Positions 17,733-25,838 of a DNA stretch of 64,000 nt are shown piece after piece. Each line of letters begins with the position of its first letter. The stretch's first letter is position 1. The notes below the pieces were generated by a model, which worked only from the letters and a program-made list of their open reading frames with translations, did no database searches and was not told where the DNA came from. The DNA comes from Actinotalea lenta (GTDB lineage: Bacteria > Actinomycetota > Actinomycetes > Actinomycetales > Cellulomonadaceae), in the NCBI RefSeq assembly GCF_030586465.1, contig NZ_JAUQYP010000002.1, forward strand, positions 314,279-378,278, given 5' to 3'. The position numbers were made by a program, and so were the translations under genes.

Positions 17733-18643
17733 TGTCCGAGTCCGGGGGCACCAAGGCGATCATCGCGGCACTGTCGGCGAACCTCGGCATCGCGGTGACG
17801 AAGTTCATCGCGTTCCTCCTCACCGGATCCTCGGCGATGCTGGCCGAGTCGGTGCACTCGCTGGCCGACTCGGGCAACCAGCTGCTGCTGATCCTCGGAG
17901 GACGGCGCGCGCGGCGCCAGGCCGACCCGGAGCACCCGTTCGGGTACGGGCAGGTCCGGTACTTCTACGCGTTCCTGGTCGCGATCGTGCTGTTCTCGCT
18001 CGGCGGCCTGTTCGCCCTGTTCGAGGCATGGGAGAAGTACCGGGATCCGCACCCGATCGAGGGGTGGCAGTGGGTGCCCGTGGCCGTGCTCCTCGCGGCG
18101 ATGGTGATGGAAGGCGCGTCCTTGCGAACAGCCGTGCACGAGGCGAGGTTGCACAGCGTGGGCGGCTGGTGGCGGTTCATCCGCACGTCGCGCTCACCGG
18201 AGCTGCCCGTCGTGCTGCTCGAGGACAGCGGGGCGATCCTGGGTCTGCTGTTCGCGCTGTTCGGGGTCGCCATGACGATCGTGACCGGCGACGGCAGATG
18301 GGATGCAGTCGGTTCGGGCGCGATCGGCCTCCTGCTGGTGATCATCGCCGTGGTGCTCGCACGCGAGACCCGGTCGCTCCTTCTGGGTGAGGCCGCCACG
18401 CCGGCCCACGTGGCCGCGATCCGCGAAGCCCTGGTCGGAGACGGCGTTCAAACGGTGATCCACCTGCGCACGATGCACCTCGGGCCGGAGGACCTGCTGG
18501 TGGCCGCGAAGATCGGTGTCCCAGCCGCGTCGACCGCCGCCGATGTCGCGGCCGCGATCGACGCCGCCGAGACCCGGGTCCGCGAGGCCGTCCCGCTGGC
18601 GCGGCTGATCTACCTCGAGCCCGATCTCTCACGCGGGACCTGA
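17732..18643 (+). CDS. Cation diffusion facilitator family transporter
   Basis: A 303-residue inner-membrane efflux protein for divalent cations with about six transmembrane helices. The metal site of helix II is seen as H42-x3-D46 (SVHSLADSGN), and a second acidic pair is in the LLEDSGAILG helix. The GGRRARRQADPEHPFGYGQ loop is characteristic of this CDF subgroup. The C-terminal ~90 residues form the cytoplasmic regulatory domain (ending LARLIYLEPD). ATG start overlaps the previous stop, so it is in the manB operon. This CDF gene accompanies manB/manA in several Actinobacteria. Metal specificity cannot be read. Confidence 0.9.
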   Translation: MSESGGTKAIIAALSANLGIAVTKFIAFLLTGSSAMLAESVHSLADSGNQLLLILGGRRARRQADPEHPFGYGQVRYFYAFLVAIVLFSLGGLFALFEAWEKYRDPHPIEGWQWVPVAVLLAAMVMEGASLRTAVHEARLHSVGGWWRFIRTSRSPELPVVLLEDSGAILGLLFALFGVAMTIVTGDGRWDAVGSGAIGLLLVIIAVVLARETRSLLLGEAATPAHVAAIREALVGDGVQTVIHLRTMHLGPEDLLVAAKIGVPAASTAADVAAAIDAAETRVREAVPLARLIYLEPDLSRGT

Positions 18644-18645
18644 CG

Positions 18646-19494
18646 GTGTCGGGGCGCGCGGTAGTGCTGGCCGCCGCGGCCCCCGTGCTGCTCGCCTGCG
18701 CCCTGGCGGCCTGTGCCCCGTCGCCGAACGCTGACTCGCCGACGACGGACACTGCCCCGTCGTCGTCCGGCGTCGCCTCGCCGACGGCGCCGTCTGGCAC
18801 CGCGGGGAGCGGTGATGCTGGGATCGTCGGACCCACCTCGAGCCCCACCTCCGCGTCGCCGTCCGGCTCTCCGCGCTCGGCGCCCTCCGGCTCGCCCGAC
18901 GCTCTCGCCCCGTGGGCCGCGACGCGCCCGCTGGTCAGCATCTCGCGGATCACGCCGGCGCTCGCCGAGCGGATGTCGGCGTCCTGGCACTCCGGTTGCC
19001 CGGTGCCGCTGTCCGACCTGCGGTACCTGCGGGTCCCGTACCGGGACCCGGCCGGCGTCACGCGAACCGGAGAGCTCGCGGTGCACGCGGACGTGGCCCG
19101 CGACATCACCGACGTGTTCGTCGAGCTGTGGGAGCTGGGCTACCCGATCACGTCGATGCGGCTGGTCGACGACTTCGGGGGCGACGACGACGCCTCGATG
19201 GCCGCGGACAACACGTCGGGGTTCAACTGCCGGATCGTCACCGGCGGCTGGACCTGGTCCGAGCACGCCTATGGGCTCGCGCTCGACCTGAACCCGGTCG
19301 AGAACCCCTACGTGCGCGACGGCCGCGTGGCTCCTCCCGCGGCGCTCGCGTACATGGATCGGCCCGACGTGCCCGGCGTGCTCCACGCGAACGACCCCGT
19401 GGTCGCGGCCTTCGCGGCGATCGGCTGGACCTGGGGTGGCAGCTGGAGAGGGTCCGTCGTCGACTACCAGCACTTCTCGCTGCGCGGCCGGTGA
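18646..19494 (+). CDS. M15 family (D-Ala-D-Ala carboxypeptidase-like) lipoprotein
   Basis: A 282-residue lipoprotein. The signal ends in lipobox LAAC with the lipidated cysteine at 23, followed by a Ser/Pro/Thr-rich tether (about 24-90). The M15 zinc site is H207 (SEHAYGLALD), D214 and H276 (DYQHFS), so it is probably a cell-wall peptidase of the D-alanyl-D-alanine carboxypeptidase type acting outside the membrane. GTG start 2 bp after the transporter stop, suggesting co-transcription. A second, unrelated M15 enzyme lies at 62574-63374. Confidence 0.88.
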   Translation: MSGRAVVLAAAAPVLLACALAACAPSPNADSPTTDTAPSSSGVASPTAPSGTAGSGDAGIVGPTSSPTSASPSGSPRSAPSGSPDALAPWAATRPLVSISRITPALAERMSASWHSGCPVPLSDLRYLRVPYRDPAGVTRTGELAVHADVARDITDVFVELWELGYPITSMRLVDDFGGDDDASMAADNTSGFNCRIVTGGWTWSEHAYGLALDLNPVENPYVRDGRVAPPAALAYMDRPDVPGVLHANDPVVAAFAAIGWTWGGSWRGSVVDYQHFSLRGR

Positions 19495-19986
19495 GTGTGG
19501 GCGACGAGCCGGGAGTGGCCCTCGCGGATGTGGGTGGAGGTCGAGCTGGTGGTGGCGATGCCGCGAATGGGGTCGTCGGGCCGGCGCTGTTCAGGCGGTG
19601 GGTGCCGCAGGGTCTGGGGGCGGGGCCACTGGTCATGAGGTGGGCATCTGGACCAGGCCGTCGCCGTCGCGGTGTCGTCGGTGGATGGGCCAGGAGCGAA
19701 CGGGAGGCGGCGGAAGTCGGTCTCGGTGACCACGATGGCCGAATCGTCCGGACACACGATGGCCGAATCGTTAGGGCACACGATGGCCGAATCGTTAGGG
19801 AACACGATGGCCGAATCGTCCGGGCAGCCGCCGTCGGAGGTGTGCGAGCAGTCCGGCGGGTGGGTGGGCGCAGCCACTGCCATGGACCGACCTCTCCACT
19901 CCCCGCCGGCGCCGTGCGCCATCCGCGCGGCCTTCACTGAGATCACGGGTTGCCGGCGCCGAGATCACGGGTTGCCGGCGCCGAGA
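19495..19986. other. Repeat-bearing intergenic region between convergent genes
   Basis: About 490 bp between the M15 lipoprotein and HNH nuclease genes. It holds a four-copy 24-bp tandem array (19732-19827) and most of a three-copy 22-bp array (19939-20004). Reading frames cross it on both strands only because the repeat unit is a multiple of three. I see no supported gene, tRNA or intrinsic terminator in 19495-19731. Confidence 0.7.
19732..19827. repeat. 24-bp tandem repeat, 4 copies
   Basis: Unit ACGATGGCCGAATCGT followed by 8 variable bases, four times head to tail. The first 16 bases are constant; copies 1 and 4 continue CCGG, copies 2 and 3 TAGGG. Each unit holds the partial palindrome CGAT...ATCG. 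There are no spacers, so it is not CRISPR. Confidence 0.92.
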
Positions 19987-20004
19987 TCACGGGTTGCCGG
20001 GGCC
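19939..20004. repeat. 22-bp tandem repeat, 3 copies, spanning the HNH stop codon
   Basis: GAGATCACGGGTTGCCGGCG plus CC occurs at 19939, 19961 and, with one change, 19983. Read on the minus strand each unit is ...GGCAACCCGTGATCTC, so each copy contains the codons for the C-terminal GNP and the TGA of the HNH gene. Only the copy at 19983 is used as the real stop. Confidence 0.92.
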
Positions 20005-21588
20005 GAGAGGGAGAGCGGGCTGGGCCGACTGACGCCGTGGGCCGCCCCATCGGCTAGGTCTGGGGCCCGCAGCGCCCGGTTCGTCCCACGCACCGCGGCC
20101 ACCGGGCGGAGCTCCCTGCGTCGGTGTGCCCCCGGGCGGAGCTCCTTGCGTCCGTGTGCCACCGGGCGGAGATCCCCGCGTCGGTGTGCCACCGGGACGG
20201 GCGTCATCGCGTGACGCGACGTCCCCGATGACCGAGCCGTCCTCCCGGCGGAACTCCCACGCTCCTCGCGCCCGGCGGATCCGGATGCCGCGGCGGTGCA
20301 CGAGGCCGTGGTGGAACCAGCACAGGAGGATGCCGTTGGCGACCGAGGTCCGTCCGTGGTCGACCCAGGACAGCACGTGGTGGATCTCGCCAAGGGTCGG
20401 CGGGGCGCCGCAGCCGGGGAACCGGCACGACACGTCGCGGGCGATGACGGCGAGACGCTGCTGCCCGGTGTACGTCCGCTGCGCCCGCCCGACGTCGAGG
20501 ACCGCGCCGTCCGCCGCGAAGACCACGCGGGTCAGCTCGCCGTCGCACACCAGCCGCGCCAAGGCACTGGGTGGTAGGGGCGTGCCGTCGGACAGCTCGG
20601 CGGGCGGAGCGGCGTCGAAGCAGGCGGGATCGACTCGGCCGGCTGCGCCGTCCGGTGCGGCCGCCGCCGCGTCGCCCTGCTGGAGTCTCTCGAGCGTCTC
20701 GAGGGGGATGTGCACCATGAGGTGCGGTCGCACCTGGTTGCCGCCACCGGCGAGACCACGGTCCAGGACCAGGTGCGCGGCGTCCACGAGGGCGGCAGCC
20801 TGACGTTCCTCCTTGGTGCGGGTGTCGCCCTTCGCCGGGACGCCGGCCACGGCACGGAGCGCCGTGGCGACGAGCTCGGCGTTCTCGAGCGTGAGGAACC
20901 CCTGCAGCGCCACACCGTCGGGTCGGCGCGCGAGGCTCACGTACTCCTTGGCGCGCGCGGCGTCGTGCTCGGACTCCGCCGCCGTGGCGTCGACCGTGGC
21001 GGCCCATCGGTCCACGACCCGCCGGAACCGGTCGACCGGTGTCCGGGCCGCCTGGGCCAGCAAGGCGGCCTCGTTGCGCTCCGGGTCACCGGACGTCAGC
21101 GCAGCCCGGCGCGCGGGCGACGACCCCGCGGCGCGTGCCAGGACCTGCGCGTGCTCGAGGGTGACCTCTCCGTGCTCGACCGCCCGGGCCGTACGCGGGA
21201 GATCGCCGTCCAGCGCACGGCCGAGCTCCACCGCGCGGCGCACCGAGCCCCGCGAGGCGAGCTGCTGCCCGGCGACCCACTCGGGGAACGTGCGCGCGGT
21301 GCCGGCCGACCACCGGCCGTCGGCCTCGACCCGGGCGAGCACTCGTGCCGCGAGCCCGCGGAGCTGGTCGGCGGCGCGGCAGAGGTCGGCGTGCAGCGCG
21401 GGCCCTGTGTGGCTGTCCACCACCGGCTCCAGCGCGACCAGCTCGGCGATCTCGGCGCGGATCCGGCGAACACGCTCCCCGAGGTCCGACCTGCCGCTCG
21501 GCCATGCGGGGACCGGCCCCGACCCGGCCTGCAGCCCCGGGACGACGGCACGCGGGGCCGGCGTCGCTCCCGCTCGCTGGTCGGCCAC
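19987..21588 (-). CDS. HNH endonuclease domain protein with DUF222
   Basis: A 533-residue protein. The DUF222 region spans about 40-330. The C-terminal HNH fold reads CRFPGCG, GEIHHV (H403-H404), the Asn of ANGILLCWFHH and the final LVH. This multicopy actinobacterial family is related to mycobacterial REP13E12 proteins; its biology is unclear and it may be linked to mobile DNA. The tail after the HNH is a 10-residue repeat (PPGGTPTQGA-like). The GTG at 21588 (VADQRAG) is preferred to upstream starts because GAGGGGG lies 7 bases before it. It separates the manB group from the RDD-mtrAB block. Confidence 0.88.
   Translation of the reverse strand: MADQRAGATPAPRAVVPGLQAGSGPVPAWPSGRSDLGERVRRIRAEIAELVALEPVVDSHTGPALHADLCRAADQLRGLAARVLARVEADGRWSAGTARTFPEWVAGQQLASRGSVRRAVELGRALDGDLPRTARAVEHGEVTLEHAQVLARAAGSSPARRAALTSGDPERNEAALLAQAARTPVDRFRRVVDRWAATVDATAAESEHDAARAKEYVSLARRPDGVALQGFLTLENAELVATALRAVAGVPAKGDTRTKEERQAAALVDAAHLVLDRGLAGGGNQVRPHLMVHIPLETLERLQQGDAAAAAPDGAAGRVDPACFDAAPPAELSDGTPLPPSALARLVCDGELTRVVFAADGAVLDVGRAQRTYTGQQRLAVIARDVSCRFPGCGAPPTLGEIHHVLSWVDHGRTSVANGILLCWFHHGLVHRRGIRIRRARGAWEFRREDGSVIGDVASRDDARPGGTPTRGSPPGGTRTQGAPPGGTPTQGAPPGGRGAWDEPGAAGPRPSRWGGPRRQSAQPALPLGPGNP
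20101..20190. repeat. 30-bp tandem repeat, 3 copies, in the HNH gene
   Basis: Unit ACCGGGCGGAGCTCCYTGCG plus about 10 bases repeats at 20101, 20131 and 20161, encoding the C-terminal decapeptide repeat of the HNH protein on the minus strand. Confidence 0.88.
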
Positions 21589-21683
21589 GTGATCGCCCCC
21601 TCTTCTTCGCACAAGTGTACGAAGAGGACCTGACGTGGGGGTGCTGACAGCGAATCTGTGGACGACCAGCTCAGCAGCGTGTG

Positions 21684-22499
21684 TCAGTACGGGTCCGGCA
21701 CGCCGTGCGGGAGCCGGGCGACCTGGCGCTCCTCCTCGGCCGCGGACGCGGCCCGACGCGCGGCGGTCGCGTACTCACGGTCCCGACGCTCGGCCAGGAC
21801 GGCCGCGAGGAACCGCTCCGGGTGCGTCCCGAGCGGCGGACCGGGCGCCACGTACTGCTCCACCTGGGCGGCCAGCTCGGTGCCCAGCCTGCTGCGCGAC
21901 GTGGGGTTCAACCCGGCCGAGCGTCCCAGGAACTGACGCACCGACAAGGCCAGCCCATCCGGGAGCCGCCGGATGTCGCAGGATCGTGCCCACGCCGCGA
22001 GCTCCGTCGGCATCACGACCGGCGGCAGGGCGCGTTGGCCGCCACGCACGCGGACCGCGTAGGTCCCCGCGAGCAGGTCGCCGACACGCTTGCCCTTGCG
22101 GTGCAGCATCGACGTGATCAGCGCAACGGAGCCCGCGGTCATCCAGAGCTCGAGCACCCCGACCAGCGCGCGGATGACCGCGTGGCGGAAGCGGACCGGG
22201 CCGCCGTCGTCACGCACGATCCGCAGCCCGAGCGCGAGCTTGCCCAGCGACCTGCCACGCGACAGCGTCTCCACGGTCGTCGGTATCCCGACCATGATCG
22301 CGACCATGACGGCCACCACGAGGGCTGTGCCCGCGGCGGTGTTGGCCCGCTGCCCCGCGGCGAAGGTGACCAGCACGATGACCCACCCGACCACGGCCAG
22401 CACGACGACGTCCACGAGTCCGGCGAGCACGCGGCTCGCGAACGAGGCCGGTCGGGCGTCGAGCACGACGCCCTCGCCGATGAGGATCTCGTCCGACAT
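21684..22499 (-). CDS. RDD family membrane protein
   Basis: A 271-residue protein. The N-terminal RDD domain (about 18-145) shows ASFASRVLAGLVDVVVL and SLGKLALGLRIVRDDGGPVRFRHAVIRALVG, with four predicted membrane helices. The C-terminal 110 residues are soluble and charged. An AAGGAGG site precedes the ATG at 22499. It is divergent from the SpoIIM-like gene, with 64 bp between, and the pair heads the conserved DUF58/MoxR block upstream of mtrAB in many Actinobacteria. RDD proteins are of mixed or unknown function (some have been linked to ion transport). Confidence 0.87.
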   Translation of the reverse strand: MSDEILIGEGVVLDARPASFASRVLAGLVDVVVLAVVGWVIVLVTFAAGQRANTAAGTALVVAVMVAIMVGIPTTVETLSRGRSLGKLALGLRIVRDDGGPVRFRHAVIRALVGVLELWMTAGSVALITSMLHRKGKRVGDLLAGTYAVRVRGGQRALPPVVMPTELAAWARSCDIRRLPDGLALSVRQFLGRSAGLNPTSRSRLGTELAAQVEQYVAPGPPLGTHPERFLAAVLAERRDREYATAARRAASAAEEERQVARLPHGVPDPY

Positions 22500-22550
22500 C
22501 CCGCCCTCCTTGCGCCCACAGGGACACGCTGCCCGCGGACCCCGCTGTGG

Positions 22551-22556
22551 CAGGCT
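22551..22556 (+). promoter_or_regulatory. Possible -10 element for the SpoIIM-like gene
   Basis: CAGGCT, one base from TAGGCT, ends 7 bases before the GTG at 22564; a leaderless start is possible. Confidence 0.3.
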
Positions 22557-22563
22557 ACCGGTC

Positions 22564-23562
22564 GTGGACCTCGACGCGTTCTCCGCCGTGCACCGGGCGA
22601 GCTGGGCGCGACTGGCCACGCTGTCCAAGTCCCGGCGGCTGCACGGCTCCGAGGCCGACGAGCTGGTCCGCCTCTACCAGGAGGTGGCCACCCATCTGTC
22701 GATGGTGCGGTCCGCGGCGCCCGATCCTGCGCTCATCTCCGAGCTCTCGCAGCTGCTGGCCCGGGCCCGCTCGGCGATCTCCGGATCGCACGACCCCTCC
22801 TGGTCGGACCTGTCGAGGTTCTTCGTCGAGACCTTGCCGGCCGCGTTCTACCGCGTCCGCTGGTGGACGCTCGGCGTCGCGGTCGCCAGTGCGGTGCTCG
22901 CCGTCGTGGCGGGTGCGTGGCTGGTGCGCTCTCCCGAGGCGCAGGCGGCGATCGGGCCACCGGGCACCCTCAAGGAGATCGCCGACCGCACCTTCGCGCA
23001 GTACTACGTGCAGTACGACGGTGCGAGCTTCGCGGCGCAGGTGTGGACGAACAACGCCTGGATCGCGGCGCAGTCCGTCGCGTTCGGGATCACGGGGATC
23101 TGGCCCGTCATCGTGCTGTACCAGAACGCGGTGCACATCGGGCAGGTCGGCGGGATCCTCGTCATGCATGGTGGCCTGTCGGTCTTCTTCCAGCTGATCG
23201 TGCCGCACGGGCTCCTCGAGCTCACCGCCGTGTTCATCGCGGCCGGGACCGGGTTGAAGCTGTTCTGGACCATGGTGGACCCCGGCGGACGCCCCCGCGG
23301 CCGTGCGCTCGCGGCGGAAGGCCGGTCCCTCTTCACCGTCGCGCTTGGCCTGGTGGTCGTGCTCGGGATCTCTGGCCTCCTGGAGGGCTTCGTCACACCG
23401 TCGACGGTGCTGCCGTGGTGGCTCAAGATCGTCATCGGAGCCGTGGTCTGGCTCGCCTTCTGGTGGTATGTCGTCGCCCTGGGCAGGCGTGCCGTTCGCG
23501 CCGGCGCGACCGGGGACCTGCGTCGCGACCTCGCGGGCGACGAGCTACCGCTCGCGGCCTGA
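22564..23562 (+). CDS. Stage II sporulation protein M-like (DUF95) membrane protein
   Basis: A 332-residue integral-membrane protein. A soluble N-terminal helical part (1-100) precedes about six membrane segments, among them WWTLGVAVASAVLAVVAGAWL and the conserved FGITGIWPVIVLYQNAVHIGQVGG and VPHGLLELTAVFIAAGTGL segments of the SpoIIM/DUF95 family. In non-sporulating Actinobacteria this protein accompanies RDD, DUF58 and MoxR genes; its function there is unknown, so the sporulation name is only structural. GTG start. It converges on the DUF58 gene with 3 bp between stops. Confidence 0.88.
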   Translation: MDLDAFSAVHRASWARLATLSKSRRLHGSEADELVRLYQEVATHLSMVRSAAPDPALISELSQLLARARSAISGSHDPSWSDLSRFFVETLPAAFYRVRWWTLGVAVASAVLAVVAGAWLVRSPEAQAAIGPPGTLKEIADRTFAQYYVQYDGASFAAQVWTNNAWIAAQSVAFGITGIWPVIVLYQNAVHIGQVGGILVMHGGLSVFFQLIVPHGLLELTAVFIAAGTGLKLFWTMVDPGGRPRGRALAAEGRSLFTVALGLVVVLGISGLLEGFVTPSTVLPWWLKIVIGAVVWLAFWWYVVALGRRAVRAGATGDLRRDLAGDELPLAA

Positions 23563-23565
23563 GCC

Positions 23566-24858
23566 TCACAGCCGCCCGGCGGCCTTGAGCGCGAGGTATG
23601 CGTCTGCGAGCCGAGGAGCGAGCTCGTCCGGCAGGGCGTCGACCACCTCGACCCCACGCTGGCGCAGACGCACGAGGACCGCGGCGCGCTCGATCTCGGT
23701 CCGCTCGGCGGCGGCGGCGTCGTACACGTCGCTCACCGTCCCCCGGTTCCGGGTCAGCTCGGCCACCTCGGGGTCGGCCACGGAGGCCAGCACGACCGTG
23801 TGGTCGTGGGCCAGCGGCCCCACGGCCGGCAGGAGCCCGGTGCTGACCGCCGCCGGGTCGAGCGAGGTCAGCAGCACCACCAGGGCGCGTTGGGAGAGCC
23901 GCTGCCGGATGGCGGCAACGGCAGCCGGCCAGTCCGCTTCCACCAGTGCCGGGTCCACGGGCGCGAGCGCGTCCGCGAGCGCCGGGAGCATCCTGCCGCC
24001 GGAGGTCCCCGTGACCTGCGCGCGGACCCGACGGTCGTGCGCGATGAGGTCGACGCGGTCCCCGGCGTGCGAGGCCAGGGCGGACAGCAGCAGCGCGGCC
24101 TCGATCGAGGCGTCGATGCGTGGCAGGTCGCCGATCCGGGCCGCCGACGTGCGCGACGTGTCCAGCACGATGAGCACACGCCGGTCGCGCTCGGGCCGCC
24201 ACGTGCGGACCACGACCTCCGAGCGCCGCGCGGTGGCTCGCCAGTCGATCGAGCGGACGTCGTCACCGATGACGTACTCCCGTAGGGAGTCGAACTCGGT
24301 GCCGGCGCCGCGGATCTGCACTGCCGTCCGGCCGTCCATCTCGCGCAGCCTGGCCAGTCGCGACGGGAGGTGTCGCCGGGAGGCGAACTCGGGGAGCACC
24401 CGGAGGCGTCCCGGGACGTCGGCGGACAGCTGCCGGGCGGCCAGTCCCATCGGCCCGAACGAGCGCACCGTGACCCGGTCGGCAAGGCGGTCACCACGCC
24501 GGGTCGGCAGCAGCGGGGTGACCAGCCGCGCGGACTCCCCGGGGGGCAGCGAGACCCGGTGCCGGTTGCCGGTCGCGCCGGCCGAGGGCTGCCAGGCGTC
24601 GCGCACCTGACCCCGAAGCCGGCGTCGGCCCTCGTTGGTCACGACGAGCTCGGACCGCGACGGCTGCGTCAACCGGACCGATCCGGGCAGGACACGCCGC
24701 ACGACGACATCCCGCGGTGAGCCCGCCAGCAGCAGGTCGACCGCCACGGCGAGCACCACGAGCAGCGCCCATCCGAGCACGATCGCGTACACCGGCACGA
24801 GCAGCACGGGGACCAGCCCCACAGCCGCCAGCGCCGCGGTCCGCCAGGACAGCGCCAT
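23566..24858 (-). CDS. DUF58 domain protein (vWA-like)
   Basis: A 430-residue protein with two N-terminal membrane helices (about 5-45) and a cytoplasmic domain containing the DUF58 core REYVIGDDVRSIDWRATAR (about 195-213), then a vWA-like fold with VLIVLDTSRTS as the metal-site strand. DUF58 proteins pair with MoxR ATPases, which are proposed to act as chaperones in assembly of membrane or metal complexes. The ATG at 24858 is 2 bp beyond the MoxR stop, consistent with one operon; the frame is open further upstream but similarity stops here. Confidence 0.9.
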   Translation of the reverse strand: MALSWRTAALAAVGLVPVLLVPVYAIVLGWALLVVLAVAVDLLLAGSPRDVVVRRVLPGSVRLTQPSRSELVVTNEGRRRLRGQVRDAWQPSAGATGNRHRVSLPPGESARLVTPLLPTRRGDRLADRVTVRSFGPMGLAARQLSADVPGRLRVLPEFASRRHLPSRLARLREMDGRTAVQIRGAGTEFDSLREYVIGDDVRSIDWRATARRSEVVVRTWRPERDRRVLIVLDTSRTSAARIGDLPRIDASIEAALLLSALASHAGDRVDLIAHDRRVRAQVTGTSGGRMLPALADALAPVDPALVEADWPAAVAAIRQRLSQRALVVLLTSLDPAAVSTGLLPAVGPLAHDHTVVLASVADPEVAELTRNRGTVSDVYDAAAAERTEIERAAVLVRLRQRGVEVVDALPDELAPRLADAYLALKAAGRL

Positions 24859-24860
24859 GC

Positions 24861-25838
24861 TCAGCGGGGGACCGGCACTGCGGCCAGCACGGTGTCCAGC
24901 ACGCTCTCGGCGGTCACGCCCTCGAGCTCGGCCTCGGCGCGCAGCTGGACGCGGTGCCGCAGCGTCGGGTGGGCGAGCGCCTTGACGTCGTCGGGGGTGA
25001 CGTAGCCCCGTCCGGCCAGCCAGGCCCAGGCGCGTGCCGTCGCGAGCAGGGCCGTCGCCCCACGCGGCGAGACACCCAGGGACAGCGACGGCGAGGACCG
25101 CGTGGCGCGCACCAGGTCGACGGCGTACCCGAGCACCTCGGGTGCGACCTGGACCTGGCCGACCTCGCGGCGGGCCGCGGCGAGCTGCACCCCGTCGGAG
25201 ACGGGGTGCACCCCGGCGGCCGCGAGGTCGCGCGGGTCGAACCCCGTGGCGTGCCGGTGCAGCACCTCGATCTCCTGGTCCCGCTCGGGCAGGGGCAGGG
25301 TGAGCTTGAGCAGGAAGCGGTCGAGCTGCGCCTCGGGCAGGGGGTACGTCCCTTCGTACTCCACGGGGTTCTGGGTGGCGATCACCACGAACGGGTCCGG
25401 CAGGTGCCTGGGCCGGCCGTCGACCGAGACCTGGCGCTCCTCCATGGCCTCGAGCAGGGAGGCCTGGGTCTTGGGCGGTGTGCGGTTGATCTCGTCGGCG
25501 AGCATGAGGTTGGTGAACACCGGGCCCTCGCGAAATGAGAACTCGGCGGTGCGGGCGTCGTACACGAGCGATCCGGTGACGTCCCCGGGCATCAGGTCCG
25601 GTGTGAACTGCACGCGGCTCGTGCGCAGGTCGAGTGCCGCGCTCAGGGCCCGGACCAGGAGGGTCTTCGCCACGCCTGGCACCCCCTCGAGCAGCACGTG
25701 CCCTCGGCACAGCAGGGCGATGACGAGCCCGGTCACGGCGGCGTCCTGCCCGACGACGGCTTTGCCGACCTCGGTGCGCAGGGCACCGAGCCCGGCTCGC
25801 AGCTCGGGCGACGGGGTGAAGTGCGGGTGTTCGGTCAC
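24861..25838 (-). CDS. MoxR-family AAA+ ATPase
   Basis: A 325-residue cytoplasmic AAA+ ATPase. Walker A is GVPGVAKT (52-59), Walker B LMLADEIN (111-118) and sensor 1 ATQNP; the segment EGTYPLPEAQLDRF is diagnostic of MoxR. A C-terminal helical lid follows (SPRGATALLATARAWAWLAGR). GTG start overlapping the DUF4350 stop (GTGA). It probably remodels client complexes together with the DUF58 partner; the client is not known. Confidence 0.94.
   Translation of the reverse strand: MTEHPHFTPSPELRAGLGALRTEVGKAVVGQDAAVTGLVIALLCRGHVLLEGVPGVAKTLLVRALSAALDLRTSRVQFTPDLMPGDVTGSLVYDARTAEFSFREGPVFTNLMLADEINRTPPKTQASLLEAMEERQVSVDGRPRHLPDPFVVIATQNPVEYEGTYPLPEAQLDRFLLKLTLPLPERDQEIEVLHRHATGFDPRDLAAAGVHPVSDGVQLAAARREVGQVQVAPEVLGYAVDLVRATRSSPSLSLGVSPRGATALLATARAWAWLAGRGYVTPDDVKALAHPTLRHRVQLRAEAELEGVTAESVLDTVLAAVPVPR

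Noticed and set aside
19732-19827. CRISPR array
   Set aside because: Units are contiguous with no unique spacers, only four copies, and no cas genes nearby.
19672-20214. Plus-strand frame with MAESSGHT-type repeats, and a minus-strand frame with DSAIV repeats (19464-19946)
   Set aside because: Openness comes from the 24-bp array being a multiple of three; the first overlaps the HNH gene antisense, neither has a family match or ribosome site.
22139-22519. Alternative frames over the RDD gene
   Set aside because: The RDD frame contains clear membrane helices and the RDD motif; the others are shadow frames.
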